Of a DNA stretch of 64,000 nucleotides, positions 1-11,500 are shown in pieces. Positions within the stretch are counted from its first letter, which is position 1, and each line of letters opens with the position of its first letter. The position numbers and the translations under genes were made by a program. Location of the stretch: NCBI GenBank assembly GCA_932521035.1, contig OW051496.1, positions 434,001 to 498,000 on the forward strand, given 5' to 3'. The notes under the pieces were generated by a model that saw only the letters and a list, made by a program, of their open reading frames with translations, searched no databases and was not told where the DNA came from. The stretch is from Oscheius dolichura. Taxonomy: Eukaryota; Nematoda; Chromadorea; Rhabditida; Rhabditidae.

Positions 1-315
1 GAATGGACAGACAGACAGGGACGACACGAGGAGCTGTCAATTACGGGGGAAAAAGCAATGTCTATCAGGGAAAATGGGGGGAATTTGGAGCAGTTCTGTA
101 GAGGGAAGGGGGACAGGCTAAAATGATGTTTGACTGTTTAACTGTGGTATTTTAGCACTTCGGATACATTGGGGATATTATAAGATTTCGGTGAAACATT
201 TGCTTCATTTGTTTTCCAATTTCAGTCGCACAATAAAAACCAGTGAAGAGCTAAGGAGTTAGTTCTTCCAAGACTTATTTCTAACTAAATAACCCCTGTA
301 AAACTTGCAGACTTC

Positions 316-354
316 AGCAAAGAGTCCTTAGCAAAGAGTCCAGCAAAGAGTCCT
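316..354. repeat. Three-copy direct repeat AGCAAAGAGTCC
   Basis: Three near-identical 12-15 bp units in tandem, separated by TT or nothing. Likely replication slippage. Confidence 0.8.
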
Positions 355-836
355 CCCAAAAGACCATTTTCGTAATGGAAAAACTCATTCTGATTCGCTA
401 ATGAGAGACTTGGAGACCCACGAGCATGATCATTTTGAACACACTCTACAGTTTATAACGCTTGGCTGAAACATTACAGGGTTGAACCACAATAGTCAAC
501 CATTTTCAAGTTTAGCGCATTGCTCAATTTAGATAAAATAACCAAAGAGATTTGCGCGAAATTAAGTAATCCCAGTAAAACTCAAGGAATTTTAGATAAG
601 GACTAAAACTTTCTCTCTCAAAATTACAAATATTCTCTATTGTTTCGCCCCTAATCTATATATTTTCTAGGCATAATGTAGCTGAAACAGTTGATACGAC
701 TGTGTGATGACGGCTGGGTGCGGTTGCGATACAAAGAGAAAGGTGGGTGGAGAGATAGAGATAGCTGCTGCTGCCTGGTGGTGCGCCCAATTTGTAACCG
801 AGAATGGAGATGTTACGCCCGTCCAGTTCTCAAATT

Positions 837-871
837 GTCTGCCTGTCTCGCCCCCAGAGAGACAGGCAGAC
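837..871. repeat. Perfect 13-bp stem hairpin
   Basis: GTCTGCCTGTCTC (837-849) pairs exactly with 859-871 across a 9-base loop. No T-run follows and no gene is near, so it is not an evident terminator. Confidence 0.85.
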
Positions 872-2300
872 AAGGGTGTACTGGGATGGGCCGGGGAGGC
901 AATGTGTCTATGATAGAGCGACGGAGGAATTCAAATTGACAACCACCAAATATTTACACCGATTTCTTGCTTTTTTTTGTCTGTGTGTCGTGTTTTTGGA
1001 AACCGTAAAATGATAACTGTCGCGTCAAAAACTTGAAAAATGAGAAGTTAGAGTCTTTGGATTTGTGGTTTCTAACTGTCTAACTGTGGCTCTCTTTGTT
1101 TTTCCCGTACTCGCTGTCTAGTTATCGCTCTTGACTGTCTAACTGTGGCGCGAAAAAAATCACAAAAACGCTCAATTTTTAGTCTTTCAAGTGGAAACGG
1201 CCGGGGAGGGGCCGACAACATAGTTTCTGTTAACTAAGCCTCTTCTCGGAGCCGTTTGTCTACCGTAATCTGGTTTGGTCTAGCACACAGGAGGCTCAGG
1301 ACTTTTTTTGACATTTTCGGCAACGGGAGAGGGTGGCTATAATCAGCATCCGGGAGAGACGGTGGACAGTTCCAAATTTCTGACTATGGAGGGGGAAATA
1401 TATATAAACAAACAAAAGTATTGAAAAATTCCAAAATATAAGGAATTCCTGATGCGAAAAAAGGAATAAAAGTTGCAAAATTTCGTCGTCGACCTATTGT
1501 CACCTGCGAATGGAAAAAAGGGAACGCCTTTCGCTCTCGTCACGGCCAGACATCGAGAATAACGAGGCCCATAAAGCGGGAAGCCCCGCGAAACCCACGG
1601 GGGTGAGAAAAAAGCGTGTCGTCCCGGCGCGAAGCCCCCAGCCCGGCCAGCTACTAATTGGTTCAGTTTTATCCTAGGTCACGACCCGGAATTTCTCCTT
1701 TTTGGAAGATTTGGAATGTTTCTGGAGGGAAATATAGAAAGGAATGGGACTAGGAGAGCCAGAGAGCAAAGCGAGAGGGTCGGGGGGAGGAACGACTGAC
1801 AAACAGCGCACGCCGGCTCTCCGATCGGGGCAGGGAGCGGGAGAGAGCGAGGCACAGACAGGGTTTCTCTCTCAACTTTTTCATTTCGTGTATATATAGT
1901 CTGGTTTGGATTGGGAAAGGGATTTCATCGGGGGGAAAACGGTTCTTATAGCGGAAAATGGACAAATGTTTCGAGTCTTCCCTATAAGAAAGAAAACTTC
2001 TTTTATAACGTTGCATGATGTATCTCAAAAGAAAAAAACGATCTGTACTGTATTTAGCCGCGTTATTTAGGAGCTAATCTATGTTTTTATTAGAAATTTG
2101 TCGAAAGGGAGGGTTTTCTGCCGCCCGCCACAGTTCACACTCCATATCGGCTGTCTAACTGTGGTTCCCCCCAGAAATCCACGACTAATAGGGATTTTGA
2201 AAAATTGGAAGGAACTTTAATTTTCCCTACTTTGGCTCTTCCTTATAATAGCTAGGAACCGCAGTAATTGTTGGACCGACGGAAGGAGGAGGAAATAATG

Positions 2301-4500
2301 CTCGATGTTTAGAGACTGTCAGCTAGAAAGTAGTGTACATTTTCAAATAATCCACAATCTGCAGCATCCATTGTTCAAATAAGATAGTGGAATATTTCAA
2401 CGATGAATGAAAAGGAAAGAATAAGATTTGCAGTACTGATCGGTCTGGCCGTAAATAAGCTTCTACTGCGCTAATAACCTGGGCCATGAGTTTTCTAGAC
2501 CCATCTAAAAAGGACAGTAGTAGAGGGTTCTGTTTAATTTAGCTTTGTGTAGGAAGAAAATCTAACCAGGAAGAGTAAATTCACTGGTTTTTTACTTTGA
2601 AATGGTTATTGAAGAAAAAATTCATTATGTATCAGCTCAACTATATCAAAATGATCAGCTCATCTGGCTAATATATCTGCTGTTCCCGATCCCTAATTTC
2701 ACTCCTTTTTTATGTCACCTTGTCAGTAGCCCACGTTTTTATGAAATACTTTCAGTGCTCGGCAGTGGAAACAACTTTTGAAGCAGGAGAACAGAAACTG
2801 TTTCGGTCGTTATAAAAAATAAAAATAACGGGCAATAATCTGTTTTTTCTAGTGGAAAAACGCGAAATTACAAAATATGAGCATGTTTCAGTTCGGCCAT
2901 ATAAATGTGCTGGACTTCAAGGGGCAATCCAGCTGCAGGGAAAAACACAATTTGCTCGATGTTTAGGAACGTTAACTGGAAAGTAACGTAGGTTTCTAAA
3001 GCTAGTTCAATTTCTAAAGAGCTGAGGCAGAGAGGAAAGGCGACTAGCATCAGGCGATTGATCAGATCAGTGTATGAGTCTCTCTCTCTCTCTCTCTATG
3101 TGGGGGGAAACGAGGCAGACAAAATGAAAAACCAATCGAGGGGCTGGGGGGAAGGTGGGTGGACTGTAATACTTGTCTATAACGAGACGAGAAGATCGCC
3201 GATCCGGGTAGCCGGGTGGATTGGCTGATAATCAATAACCGTCCGTTTTAGGTCAATTTCCGGAGAAAATTCTAAAAAAAAGTGAAATATGGATACTTGG
3301 AGTAGTTCGTACTTTTCTGCTTTGGAGTTCTCGTAAAATATGGAAATTTTTTGTCAAATCACTAGAGATAATCCTGCAAATATACAGGCAAACAGTATTT
3401 TTTCATGTTTTGTGGAGCTTATTAATCGCAGTTAGTTTCGTTATTTCGTTCGTACGCGCTAGATATGGCCACATCACAGTTAGACAGCCAAAGAACCGAA
3501 AAAGCCTAACTGTAGCTCTTTCGTTGTATAAAAGTGGCGACAAGTTTCAGGAATCAGTGTTCAAGAAGGGGAATTCGCGTGCCTTCTCGTGTACATCAAA
3601 ACACGGACGAACTGAATTGTGTGTGTGCATGTGTGTGACAATAAGTACACAAATAGAGAAAGAGCGGCGAGGGAGGGGACGGGGGGCAGCCTAAGCTTCG
3701 TCGACGTTGTATCAGCTGTGGCTGGCTGGCGTCGACTACACGCGAGTGGGGTAGTTCCTCACGGGGACTCAAAGAATCTTGTCAGGACCTTTTCTCGAAA
3801 TATGTGACAGGTTTTCTGGATATTGTAGTAATAGGCGGAAAAAGAGCCACAGCTGTGACCTTTACTTTTTCCGGGGAAGAATGAGTCACAGGCAGCGAAA
3901 AGGGCGATCTATTGCGCTACAGTTAGGCTGCCAAAATAACAATTTGGAACACCGGACCACAGTTAGACAGCAAAACAAATAATTTTATTTGGAGACCACA
4001 GTTAGACAGCCAAAAGTGCAAATAGAGGTCTTGTAGCGATGAAAATAACGAAAAGGGCGGACACCAGCCGCCTGACTGATACCCTTGACTGAATTTCGAA
4101 ACATTTTTCCGGAAATAACACCACCAGTGTAATTTCTAGACTAAACAAGGTCACTAATTGATTAAAATTGAGAAAATTTAGTAGAAAATGGCGGGAAAAG
4201 GGAAAGCTGAAAAGGGAGACGAAAATGGGGGCCCCCGGGAGAGCGGGTCAAGTAATTAAAAAGTGGTGATGGTGAAAAGTGAATTGGATACCGTCGGTAG
4301 CAGTCAATACTCGACTCTGTTTTCTGTGTGTACCGGCCAGGGAGTCACCTGTTTTTGGTATTTTTCAACTGGATAAATAAACAAAATGGGAGGGCAGGGA
4401 GGCGGGCGCCTACTGGTACGTCATTTATGGCCAACAGCGGTTTAGCATTTCCTTTTTTCCAAAAACGCCCCCTTGTCCTAGTAAAATAATGAAACCACAG
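2301..4500. other. Gene-free segment with 17-bp motif cluster
   Basis: CT microsatellite at 3079-3097; GC-richer block 3040-3240. Motif copies in reversed orientation at 3474, 3917, 3956 and 3995, plus one degenerate plus-oriented copy at 3505. The longest ORFs are under 100 aa and read through motif copies, so no gene is called. Confidence 0.55.
3474..4010 (-). repeat. 17-bp motif cluster, reversed orientation
   Basis: Four AGCCACAGTTAGACAGC-type copies (3474, 3917, 3956, 3995); the last three are spaced 39 bp, a short-period version of the longer arrays elsewhere. Confidence 0.8.
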
Positions 4501-5300
4501 CTCATTTTATGGAATTGCCGAAGCGAAAAAGAATAGAAATATTCAAAATTTGGTTTTTCCACCGTTTACTTACTGTTGTTTGGTTATTAGGACTCGCGTA
4601 TAGTATACTAACGGAATCTTGTTAAATTTATGGATATTCCGAGACAAAAAAGTTGCTTTTCCCGAAAATATGGCTACAGAGAATGCAACGCAGTTTTTTT
4701 CATTTATTTTTCATCGTTATAGCAGAACGATATGGTCTTTGTGTCTTTTATGGAAATATCGAAGTAGAAAAAGGTGCGTTATCTCAAAAATGCACTGGAA
4801 AATGTGATGATCCTGTTTTTTATTATTTTAATTCATGCATGGAAGCGATTTGATGAGTTCATTTCAAAATTTACGGAAATCCCGAAGCGGAAAAGAATAG
4901 AAATATTCAAAATGGGAATAGGAGAAGAGCAAGCCCTAACCCTGGAATCATCTTTTGTTGTTGCGATACTCACTCCACTGCAATAACTTTCCGCTGGGTA
5001 GACTTTATGGTAATGCCAAAACAGAAAGATAATTTCCAAGAAAAGGCACTGGAAAAGCAAATGTCCCTGTGAAATTCGTGTATTTTCACCAAAGCTCAAG
5101 CTCGTACGGCTATTGTATGAACTTGGATCGCTTTGTTTTAAGGAAATCCCGAAGCAGAAAAGTTTATTATTTTTAAATTTTTGTAAAACAAAAGATAAGG
5201 GGAAGGGGAGAGGGGCTATTTGTCTTGGGCTGTTGCTTTCGTCCCGCTGTCGCCCCGGCAGCATTCCTCCCTCCCCACCAAAAACTGTTACGGAAATCTA
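4500..5300. repeat. Decayed tandem array, unit about 120-130 bp
   Basis: A block of the form TTTATGGAAATCCCGAAGC followed by AGAAAAG recurs at about 4507, 4627, 4747, 4870, 5004, 5138 and 5286. Spacing is 120-148 bp. Units are strongly diverged; the ORFs of 60-143 aa that cross it are by-products. Confidence 0.75.
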
Positions 5301-6300
5301 AAAAGCTTATTCGTCCTATCGCAGAACAATCTTTTTCCCCGTCAACTGGATAAAAAGGGAGATTGAAAAGTGAAAGTGTCAACGAGTTCTGGTGAGGGCG
5401 AGGAAAGGCAGCGGAGATCAAGGAGTAGGGAGGAAAAGAGCCACAGTTAGACAAATAATAGTTTTAAACCGCCGTTTTATAGGAAAATGGGAGAACAAAG
5501 TGGTAAAAAGGCATGACGGTGTTGTTATTTTGCTGCGCTGACTCCAACAAAACAAGATTACCATCACTTTTCCCCTACAAGGAAGTTATTCAACGTTTTT
5601 GAGCCACAGTTAGACGGCCAAACATTTTAAGCTGCAAAATGGCCACAGTTAGATAGCTGAAAGCCGTATTTCGTGGGATTACACAAATTTAAAGGCGAAA
5701 AATTTGCGCAAAAGGGGCAATTCCAGGGCGCTGTCAGAGATCTACCGCTAGGTTGGTCATAAGAGGCGCGAAGAGAGAAAAACCCCTTGAAAACGGCGCC
5801 CCCGGGGTGAAAAATAGCCGGCGTCCACCACACATCATCGTTGCTTCGTTTTCGACACATTGTGACTGTCCGTTCGTCGGGAGAGATTTGAACGGATGAC
5901 GTCATGGTTTGCTGCTGGGGGGAGAGACGAGAGAGAGCGCCCAACCCCAACACAGTGAAGAGTCTGCCGTCTCATGACTAACACGCAGTGAAAAATGAGA
6001 GGAAAGAGTTCACGCATCGTTTATGTGTCGAATTCGGGAGAAAAAAATCACAAAATCCGGTCATTTCCCCATTTCGCTGTCTAACTGTGGCGCCCAGAAT
6101 TTCTAAAGTTCAAGAAAAAGACAATTTCATCGATTTCCCCAGACTCCAGCCGCCAAAATGCGTCATTTTTATCTATTTTTGGGGTTAAAAATAGGCGCTA
6201 AACCGGCTCGGGGTATCAAAAATCAAAAGAGTAAAAAAATTCCAGGACGGAAGTATCAAAAATCTGGATTCGTGTATATTTGTTCAAGTAATAGCAAACA
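5301..6300. other. GC-richer island with CRE palindrome
   Basis: Motif copies (reversed) at 5440, 5602 and 5642 and one forward at 6077 flank a GC-rich block 5750-5960. That block holds TGACGTCA (5897-5904). A minus-strand frame of about 100 aa is open here, but it runs into motif copies at its end and has no splice partner; I treat the block as regulatory-like DNA. Confidence 0.45.
5897..5904. promoter_or_regulatory. CRE palindrome TGACGTCA
   Basis: Perfect 8-bp CREB/ATF-type site in a GC-rich island; occupancy unknown. Confidence 0.4.
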
Positions 6301-7080
6301 AGTCTTGAAGAATTCCACCCTACCTCTCGTTTCCGTCAGCTGTGCGTTAGAGAGCAGGTAACAGTTTGTGGGAAAGGCGACACAGTTACTCAGCGTTGTG
6401 GTTTATTTTGTTGTCGAAGCACCCAAAAGTATGGACCGTACAACTTTCTTATAACCTGACAATGAAACAAAAACTATTTCACTTATTTTTAGGCAAAATT
6501 CAGCGTTGTGGTCAAATTGGAGTATCCTGAAGTGAAGGGTTAGCATTAGGCCCCGTAATTTACTTCTATAACCTATTGGTGAAACATAAGCTAACGTTTT
6601 TCTTGAACTGCCTTTTATTGGGAAGTTTAGGTAAAGGCACAAAATCATTGCTGCTTCCATATGGCCAGTTTATAATCTAAAGACGAAACAAAATGTGATA
6701 TATTGTTCCATTTTTGGTGGGGCGTTTCACTCCTTTTTGGAGCCACAGTTACTCAGCGCCGTGGTCAATTTAGAAAAAGGTGATGACTAGTGACACGAAA
6801 ATCGAAATTTACAAACGAAAAAATAAATAAATTTGTCGATGGAACAATTTTTTCAGAAAAAGGACGCTAACGAAAAATGTGCCCGCGAAAAAAAGTTAAT
6901 CAACGAAATCAACATTTTTTTTACTGCCAGTAGCTCCCTTTAAAACATAAATCGCTAAATTTGTAAATTTACCGGAAAGAAAATATCAAGCAATAACTAA
7001 ACTGTTCAAAGTTGTTAATAACTGTTATTGAAACATGAGCTGCACTTTTTCCTTGGCCTACTGTACAATTCTCTTCAATA
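6301..7080. repeat. Decayed tandem array, unit about 105-117 bp
   Basis: TATAACCTGACAATGAAACA near 6452 recurs as TATAACCTATTGGTGAAACA near 6569 and in worn form near 6671. AGCGTTGTGGT recurs at 6392 and 6501. Related motif forms CACAGTTACTCAGCG occur at 6379 and 6742. Confidence 0.65.
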
Positions 7081-8567
7081 TCTAGACTTTCTGTCGAATT
7101 TTTAGCGTGGGCCCGACTCTCTCCTCCTATTCCCTGCTCCAACCAATGTGGGGATAGGGATAAAAGGGAATATATTCAACCGGCTGTTCAAATAGAACAG
7201 AATCCGTGAAAAGGAATGGGGAACAGAGCTGTATTGAAAGGGGAAAAAGTGTATAACGAACAGGCAGGAGAGGGAGAAAGAGAGAGAGAAGCAAAGCGCT
7301 CCGTTCGCTGTAAAGTGCATGTTTCTTTCCCCCACGCAGTCACCGCGACCCGTGATTTGTGAGCCGCAACACTTTCACGATCTGGGAAACAGAGGAGAAG
7401 GTGGTGGAGAGGGAAATAGCCGTCTGGCTATATTTTTTGGATAAAATTTAGCGTCTTTTTCGTACATGCAATGTTGTGTAACCTTTTGGACTAATTTATG
7501 GGCATTTTGAAAGAAAAAGACTATAAAAATTCGTAATTTTGAATTCTAAAGCAGCTGACTAATTTCTACTGTCTAACTGTGGCTGTTTTCAAACGTGCGA
7601 CAGAAGATTTTCTGAGAGCGGAGATGATAACGGAATTGCGGTTTCAGATTTGCTTTTATGGAATTCTTGGAACAAAAACGTTACCAAGAGCAGAATTACG
7701 GTTTCAAAGAACTCTTCGCAGAATTTTTTGCTATTCTGCCGTCTAATTGTGGCGATTTACAGGTTTTTAATCACCTTTTACTAGGATTACTCTAATGCGA
7801 ACAATATGGAGTAACTGTGGCTCTATTTTATGGAAATCTTGAAACATCGACGACCTGATGGAAAATATTAGATCTAGCCATCGTTGCCCCGCTTTTTCTG
7901 CTGTTTCGCAGTCTAACTATGGTTATTCCTAATATTCTGCCAGCAAATCGGCAAGCCTACAGTTTTCCCTGTATATATTTTAGATGAAAAATTGGAAAAA
8001 AAGGAAAAATGAGAGAGAAGGGGAAAGCAGACAGGCAGCCTATTGGAACAATGTGATTGCGGGCGCCTGTCCGGCGCCCATCGATAGAATTATTGTTATG
8101 ACTATCCAGCCCCCATGTAAAAAAAAGCTACCGTACCCTGTTAGCAATCCACTCGGGACCTTTTCCCCCAAATGTTTCAAGGGGAGGAAAATACTTACAG
8201 TATCCCTCCTAGCAGCTGGCTATCATCAGAAAGCAGTGGTCTCGAGAAGATTGGTCCAAATGAGCAGATGAGCTGTAATTTTTCCATTCAAGACCCAAAT
8301 CTAGGTTACTGGACCTTTAAATAAAGATAAAAATTCGTCGACGGAGGCTTGGCGATCGCTTTGAAAGACGTGAAGGTGAAGACTTTGCAGTGGGTAGGAG
8401 CAGAAAAACGGACGAAGACAGGGAGAAAACAAACAACTAGAAGACAAAATAGCCGCTACGTGAATATCTAAAAGAAGAGAGTTGGAGATGATAGAAATTA
8501 GACAGAGAATTACCAAAAACACAACAACAAGGGTACTGTACATAATGGAGATCCGGGGAGACACTGC
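7081..8567. other. Segment downstream of the zinc-finger gene
   Basis: Forward motif copies at 7569, 7739, 7811 and 7908, the first two next to a diverged pair of TTTTATGGAATTCTTGGAAC-like units (7650, 7830). The minus-strand 3' UTR of the zinc-finger gene should extend into 8300-8567, but no AATAAA is seen there. No other gene. Confidence 0.5.
7569..7922 (+). repeat. 17-bp motif cluster, forward orientation
   Basis: Copies at 7569, 7739, 7811 (truncated) and 7908. Each shows one or two substitutions in CTGTCTAACTGTGGC. Confidence 0.75.
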
Positions 8568-11500
8568 CTAATGTCCCCAGATGGTGCTACTTCGCTGTTG
8601 ATCGAGCTGAAAAGGAATATTTTATTTCTTCTTATGGGGTTTTATGGTCAATTTAAAAGTTATTTTTTTAGCAAGACTTCAATTCTGCGTCTTTTTTGAG
8701 GATTGCTGTTCAAAAACCAAACCAAATTATGTTTTTGAAGTGAACATTTGATTTCATCGTGGCGCTTAGATATTAGTGCCCATCGAACGATCTCGTTGTA
8801 AATAGCTGCTTTTGTTTTTAGAGTGAAGAAATCCGTCCGGTAATTCATGAGATATACGCTATCTCCCCTTATTAAAGCGCTATGGTGTTTGTCTGTTTGT
8901 CTGTTTGTTTGTCTGTCCGATGGGAAAGTGTCCGACGGTAAAGGGATAAAAAATTTCTTAATCCCGGGGGCCGCCGCAGGCGGTCGTCGGCGAAAGAGAG
9001 GAAAGGTCGCCACAGGTCGAAACGGATAATTCTAACAAGACGACAGCCGTAGGCTGCCGAAGACCCGCTGGTTTAGGATTATGAAGGAGTTTTTGAAATG
9101 AAATTCAATTACGTTTCATTTCGCGGATAAACATTTGCATCATTGTAGGTCATCAATTTTAGGACCGGTCAGAGCCCCAGTAAAATGTAAAAATACCGTA
9201 CCAGCAGAGAGTTGTCCGTGAACTCGTTAGGCTCAAAGTCTCCGAAAAGTGGAGGCACATAGCTGCTGGTCCCGCCGAATCCGTCCTGGAACAGTTGGCT
9301 CTGTTCATCGGAGATCTTCCGATGAGGACTGGCTCCTTCGTTGGAGAACACAGAGCTTCCCGGACTTGACTGGGTGACTGAAATTCTCCATTTTCTAAAG
9401 ATTCTACAGTAACCCGTACCTGAATTGAGTCTTGACCGGAAGCCGCTGTCCTCGTCGTCTTCCTTCTCCTTCCGTTTTCCGTACATTTCGAACGGATCGA
9501 CCATCTGGTCGAGGAGATTCCTCTCCGGGCTAGGTCGTTGCGGGTTCTCCGGGGAATTTTCGACTCCGGAGTCGGGACTCGGCTGTTTCAGTTCGGGAAT
9601 CAAGAAGTTTGGATCCGTCTCGCCCGGGATGAAGCTGTAGGGATCCAGAGGGCTGTGTACGCTGACCAAGATGTCATTCTGCTCCTGGGGAAGGTCACAA
9701 GCCCGGCACTGATCCTTATGGCGCCGGAGAGCCGGGGAAGATTTGAAGACACCGCTACAGTGGTCACATTTCCACGGAGTCAGCAAAGTGTGGACGGCGC
9801 TGTGGCGCTGGAGGTCCCGGTTGGATTCGAAGGCCTGGCGACAGCTGCCACACTTGTAGGGGAACATGTCCTCCCGGTTGTGGGCGGCGGCGTGACGCAT
9901 TAGGGAAGCCTCCGTTGGGAAGAGAAGACGACACTTGCGGCAGGTGTGCAGCTGAAAAGGGGGAAATTTTCAATTTTGGCTGTCTAGTTGTGGCTTTTTT
10001 TGTCTGCCATTCGTTTTTTTTTTGTCTTTTCGCTGTCGAGTTATGGCTTTCAAACTGGCTAACTGTCTAATTGTGGCTCTATTTGCCTAATTTTGGTTTT
10101 CTGCTATCTAACTGTGGTTTCAAATTGTCTATTGAGAGCTCTTTTTTCCTACAAATTCGGTTTCTTTCCCCTACCACATACCCGATTCTTATTCTCCGTG
10201 ATGTAATGTTCAATCTCCGTCTGTTTCAGCTGTTGTTCCCGGACACAGTTCGGCGGTATGAATTTGTCGTCCAAATCGGTTGGTTCAGCCACCCGGGCCG
10301 GAAGGGATTCTTTCGGCTGAAACGGGGGTGAAGTCATCGTTCGCCTGGCAAAGAAATACTCACAATATCGTCGAATTTATGAATCAGCAGGCCGTAGGTG
10401 ATGGGAATGTCGTTCTCCTCGTTATCCGAGACCGAGCCGTTGTTGTAACTGAAAATGAGAATTATTGCTGCGTTATTAGACGAATAACCTTTGCTTACAA
10501 TTAAAAGGCCAGACAAAACTTTGAAAAATAAAATAAAATCTCTAGGTCAATTAGAACAATTTCTTGGAAAGGATACTTTCCATTGGTTTTCTAATCACAA
10601 AGTTTTCAATGACCCTAGTTAATGGATTTTTTAGACAACAAAACACTAGTAAATTCAAATGTGCCGTCTAATTGTTCTTTGTAGTTGTTATTGGCAATTT
10701 TGACGTTATTTAGCCGTTTTTTACTGTCAAATGTTTCACGGAGCCTGGATAATAGCTGTATTCGAAATCAAAACGTTCTCCACTGTTCGTTGCTATTATT
10801 TTCCAAATGTTTCAAACTGTTTAGCATATATTTGGGGACTTATTTGACAAATATGATTTCTAGTAGGGGTTTTTGAATAAAAATAGATTTCAAAAAGGGT
10901 AGATAACGAATTTTTAGAAAGGAAAATACTTCGGATACGACTATGGGGTCTCTAATAAAATTGAGCGGGCTTTTTTGGCAGTTATGGACGGAAACAAAGT
11001 TCATAGACTAGTTTTAGCAGTGAAAATGTTACAAGAATGCTAGATAATAAGCTTTCTGTGGAATAAAACGCTTTCTGTCCTCTAGATACTTGTATTACCA
11101 TGATTATGCTTCGGAGAAGTAAAATTGATGTTATCTCCAGATTTTTTTGAAGTTATTAGAGCTACTTTAATTATAAAGGTCCAAATAGGGTAGATAAACA
11201 AGTTTCTCATAATACGCCAATGGGTGCGCCGGGTTTTGACAAAATTGTCTAATTTTTAAAAGTTGTCTTTCTATATTTACAATTGTAATGCCATTTTCCA
11301 AGCGTAAAGTCGTTTTAAGACGGCCAGATAATGAGGAACAAGGAATTGAAACAGCCTCATCTCATCCTGTTCGTACCAGATTACACAGCCGGTCAATTGG
11401 CCACCTGTAGGCCAACTGGTGATCAAATTGGAAGTTTGACATTTTACCAAATAAATTATTTCAGAAAGGGTAGATAAGAAATTTTCATTGAACTGAAATG

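Larger units (their letters stand above)
1..2300. other. Gene-free AT-rich DNA with short repeats
   Basis: No coding potential above chance. Contains a GACA run at 7-18, three direct copies of AGCAAAGAGTCC at about 314-354, a perfect 13-bp hairpin at 837-871, a GC-rich block at 1550-1680, and copies of the 17-bp motif at about 132, 1076, 1135 and 2151 (plus orientation), with a reversed variant ending in TTCACAC at 2127. Confidence 0.6.

Noticed and set aside
5627-5953. 108-aa minus-strand ORF around the CRE site
   Set aside because: It ends in motif copies (reads QLSNCGHFAA) and shows no splice partner; composition is explained by GC richness.
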